A stretch of 64,000 nucleotides of DNA from Haematococcus lacustris (lineage: Eukaryota; Chlorophyta; Chlorophyceae; Chlamydomonadales; Haematococcaceae), in NCBI GenBank assembly GCA_030144725.1, contig JASKMD010000001.1:4672944-4736943 (forward strand), given 5' to 3'. Position 1 is the first letter of the stretch. The number at the start of each line of letters is the position of its first letter. This document shows, one piece after another, positions 52,402 through 64,000 of the stretch. Position numbers and translations under genes: made by a program. Below the pieces are notes generated by a model. It searched no databases and had not been told where the DNA came from. It worked only from the letters and a program-made list of their open reading frames with translations.

Positions 52402-52619
52402 AAGGTGCTGAGTGGCGTGCTGCCTGCTACTCCTGCCTCATCCGCTGCTGCTCCCAACTGCTCCCAACTGCTCGCAACCGCTACCTGGCCTAGGGGGAGG
52501 TTACCATGCAAGTCAACCACCTTGGCCAACCTACAGCCTGCTGCCTGTGCAGCAATGTATTCTGTTTCGTTTCGCCCCAATGCTTGGATGAAAATGGCAA
52601 GGCCCAGATTCATGCCCAC
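52402..52619 (-). CDS. Possible small exon or gene piece next to the gap
   Basis: An open frame of 72 codons from an ATG at 52619 into the gap on the minus strand (starts MGMNLGLAIFIQALGRNE). Composition looks protein-like but no family is recognised. The stretch 52620-53317 between it and the next gene shows nothing convincing apart from a possible exon at about 52919-53063. Confidence 0.25.
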
Positions 52620-53317
52620 AAATCTATAGCTTGACCTTACTTCGAAACATCGTTCAAGTGAAAAACCAAGCGAAATAGTAGGTCAAAGATAGCAAGATGA
52701 GCGATAGTGCAGTTTGCAAAGTGATCATTTCATAGTGTAAAACATCTCAAAGACATACCGTTTCATAGCAAATGCTACATATACCGCTCATTAGACATTT
52801 GCTGTGCAGCCTGCTGAATAAACACTCAGTGATGTTCACTGCCTGCCACATGCTGTCTGGCCCTAGCTTGTCGAAGCACGGGGGCCTTCAGGCCTGATGT
52901 ACGGAGGCAAGTTGTCTACTGCAGCTGCAGCTTGCTTCCTGACATCACCAATACTAAATCATCAGCATCGCCATTGGCAATGCAACAATGCAGTGACAAT
53001 GCAAGTGAAATGAGTGGATCGAGCCTCACGGCTCCTGATATGTCGTGTATCATATGCAGTACCTGAAATATAAAGACAAAGGCAGTGCAAGTGAAAGGAG
53101 CAAGTGTTAGGAGCAAGTGAAATGAGCAGCAAGGGACAAGGCCATCATTTCCCATAGTTCCCACAGTTCTTTCATAATCCTTGCATTTTGATACTTTTTG
53201 CAATCACAGCCAGCACCGCCCTGCTCTAGCCTGCCTAGTGTGACCTGACGTTGCCTGACCTGGCCATGACTAGGGAGACCACTAACAAGGGTGGACTTGC
53301 TTGGCGCGGCAGCAGAC

Positions 53318-54545
<1,228 letters not shown>

Positions 54546-56778
54546 TGACTAACAGCATGAGGTAGGAAAGCTTGTTTCCTACTGCAGCCCCCCACCCTGC
54601 CCTGCCCCGCCCCTCCCTGCCCCACCTTGCCCTGCCCTGTCCTACCTGGTTGACAGGAGCCAGGTACCAGCTTCCCCGCACCCAGCCCTGCCCCCACCTG
54701 CCCTGCTCCACTGCGCCTCACACAGCCCTGCCCCCACCTGTCAGGAGCAGCTCCAGCAGCAGACCAGCCCCCAGGGCCGCCAGCCTGGGCTCTCTGGCCG
54801 CCCCTAGCCAGGGCTGGCGCTCCGCACTGCACATCACGCTGCGCCCCTTCCGGCTGTGCTCGCCCACATCTCCTTCCCTGACATGCCTGCTGCTCCGGCT
54901 GTGCCCAGGCTTGCACGGCTGACCGTGGGAAGCTGGGGTTCGAACCAGGGACGGAGCTGCTTGGCCGACGCTGGAGGCCAGGGAGGCAGCCGCACGGAGC
55001 TTGAGCCGGGTGGCTCTCGTGAGGCTTGAGTCGTGACGAGGGGTGTTGGCCAAGTGGTGAGTTCGCTTTGCGAGGCTGTACGATGTTGGTGCAGGCGAGT
55101 GGGTGCCGCAGGCCCTTTGCGTCGCACACACCCCGCCTCGTCCCCCGCACACACCCCGCATGTCAGGATCAGGCATTGTGCAAACACACTGTCAAGCGTC
55201 GAACGGCATCAGACGCGACACGACGGGGACGGTCAACGGCTCCGCACACCATGCATGTTTCCGTTCATGCAAGCGTGCACAAGTCAGGCCAAGTGACTCA
55301 CGACCGCGGAGCAGGACGTGTTCTGCTACGATGCTTGCTACTCGATCTGCGGCAAGCGCTACGCAACGTACGCAAATTACATGCTGTTGTCGTCGTTGCT
55401 TGCCGACGTGGAAGCCATCTTGTCTCTTCCATTGCTTGCCAACCCAATCTGGGTTTCTATGTCCACCGATCTTACTCCATCCAACTTCAATATGCTGTGA
55501 GCGCTTGTGCAGAGATATAAAGCGCCCCAGCAGCCACTTATCCAGCAGCACCAAAGATTTAGCTGGAATTCCTACTTCATTCATACGCAGCAAACTGCAA
55601 ACTACTCACTAAAAGCTCGCTGACCAAAGCTGCAGGCTGGCATACAAATGTGTATGTGTTGCAGCAGTGGCGCATGTATCGCATCTTGACCGCATGCGAT
55701 GTCGTGTTGCGAATGACTCGTGCATGCAGTTCATGCACAAGCCATTTGTAATGGCAAGCGGGCTCTCGAAGTTAGTACAAGCCCCACCATCAAGACCTTG
55801 AGGCGCCAGGCTCACGATGATAACGGTGTAAGACCACCACCGCTATTATCATTACCATCTAGAGGTACATCTGGGCCATATGTCTTTGGTGAACGCCTGC
55901 TCTGCATTGGCGTCGGGCAAGGCCTCGAACATATTCTGCGAAGCACACCACCCCACCAGGGCAACTCTTAGGACCCAGCTCTCACAGTGCCCCTGAGGCC
56001 AACCCATCAACCCCTGAAGGACCCTTATGACTCTTAGGACCAGTATTCCACAGCACCCTTGGGGTGAGAAAAGCAGCCGGTGACGTCATGGCTCAGCTGC
56101 TGGCAACAAGTCGGTCTCTCTCGACATTTGAACCCCCCTTTTGGTGCCTGACTATGATTTGAGGACACGAGATGGGGTTCCAAAGGACGGGAACAGAACT
56201 GAAGGTGCGGCCGAGAGCCGCAACACCCTGGGCATGTACTTGAGAAACAGATGTCACATGTACTTGGTAGGAGCACATGCAGGTGCTCAGATGCGGATCA
56301 AGCAAGCAAGGCCTCACTGCCACATGGCAATGTGTTTGGAAACATGTGCAGCATGTGGGGTGCTTGCGAGGTGGCAGGCAGGCGACAGCATGGTTGAGCT
56401 GCTGTCAAACATGGGGCCAGGCCAACAAGTGGGCCACAACACCTGAGTGTGATTTGGGTTGTGGTGCCCTTCTCAGTCAGTTCGTTGTTGTAGGTGCATC
56501 ACTTATTGAAGTACTTGAACCAATGCTAGCAGGTCATCAACAGCAGCAAGTGAGCTGTACCGAACACTGTGTTGTGCACTAGTGACGACGCATAAGAGTG
56601 TGATTGATTGAATGAGCAGCGTGGCGACAGCCCAACTGGGCAACACATGCGGGTGGGAGATCTACCAGAGACCACCCCTAGCCCTCCCTCCCGCCTAATG
56701 ATGGCTGTGCCCGTTGGGGTACACCATCCACCGAGGGGCATGCAGCGTTGGGCCTGCCCCTGAGGCTACTGCACTCAC
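54546..56778. other. No confidently recognised gene
   Basis: GC-rich stretch between the two host genes. It contains short tRNA-box-like strings (TTGGCCAAGTGG near 55043, GGTTCGAACC near 54937) in incompatible positions and a few open frames without protein-like character. 3' exons of the gene at 56779 or 5' exons of the SMP gene may lie here. Confidence 0.4.
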
Positions 56779-63879
<7,101 letters not shown>

Positions 63880-63888
63880 CTACAATGT

Positions 63889-63920
<32 letters not shown>

Positions 63921-64000
63921 CCAGGCAGGTGGGCACAGCAGTAGGCAACAGCAGCAGCAGGCAATAGCAGCAGCAGCAGCATTGACAGCAGCAGCAGCAG
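63880..64000. repeat. CAG-rich tract at window edge
   Basis: CAG runs upstream of exon 63879-63741 on the minus strand, probably intronic; the gene continues beyond the window. Confidence 0.8.

Noticed and set aside
54930..55060. tRNA gene (GGTTCGAACC and TTGGCCAAGTGG)
   Set aside because: Both boxes read on the plus strand but the B box lies upstream of the A box, so no cloverleaf can be built.

Overview
The window looks like nuclear DNA of a chlorophyte green alga, most likely from the Chlamydomonadales. The evidence is GC-rich sequence, intron-dense genes with GTGAG/GTAAG donors and CAG acceptors, protein-coding CAG and Ala/Pro/Gly runs, chromodomain Ty3/gypsy elements, and very abundant minisatellites. 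Two 500-base runs of N (7884-8383, 51902-52401) are assembly gaps. Most of the window is transposable elements nested inside one another; recognisable host genes appear only to the right of about 53.3 kb.

Positions 1-24222 hold a Ty3/gypsy chromovirus with 276-bp LTRs that differ at one base and a perfect 5-bp target duplication (ACAAG), inserted into an exon of an unrecognised gene. Its pol is split between protease and reverse transcriptase by about 17.3 kb of foreign DNA. That insert is a CACTA-like DNA transposon. It carries a tnp2-like transposase (minus strand, eleven phase-consistent exons), a second plus-strand protein (gene A), and a nine-exon gene (gene B) whose last exon has the HxD...H...R signature of a 2-oxoglutarate/Fe(II) oxygenase. 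It ends in a 1.6-kb subterminal repeat array and a CACT... terminus at 20834. Gene A is itself interrupted by a 4.2-kb element (10087-14329) with 17-bp inverted termini and a satellite-like interior. A 275-bp internal-deletion derivative of that element lies at 25869-26143.

Positions 26833-46921 hold a long inverted duplication: 6.6-kb arms around a 0.52-kb spacer. Each arm carries a tRNA-derived SINE, a GC-rich minisatellite and fragments of two unrecognised genes. The right arm is interrupted by a 7.35-kb retroelement (39438-46790, target duplication TCAT; the left arm preserves the empty site). Its terminal repeats are arranged A1-internal-B1-A2-B2, its polyprotein has lost most of its reverse transcriptase, and the polyprotein ends in a C5-cytosine-methyltransferase-like motif. 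A 5'-truncated LINE sits inside its A2 repeat.

Positions 46922-52401 hold a LINE scrap, short palindromic repeats, a second copy of the CACTA terminus (interrupted by a TA-target MITE, with the empty site visible at the first copy), pentanucleotide satellites and a coiled-coil reading frame. From 52402 to 64000 two host-like minus-strand genes are visible: a membrane protein with an SMP-like lipid-transfer domain, and an enzyme-like gene with at least eight phase-consistent exons. One intron of the latter holds two TA-target MITEs.

Two unrelated mobile elements in this window carry genes that look like nucleic-acid-base-modification enzymes, and two TE reading frames are broken by TAG codons that look like former CAG. 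Together these suggest a DNA-methylation contest between elements and host. That is inference; no methylation data are available here.
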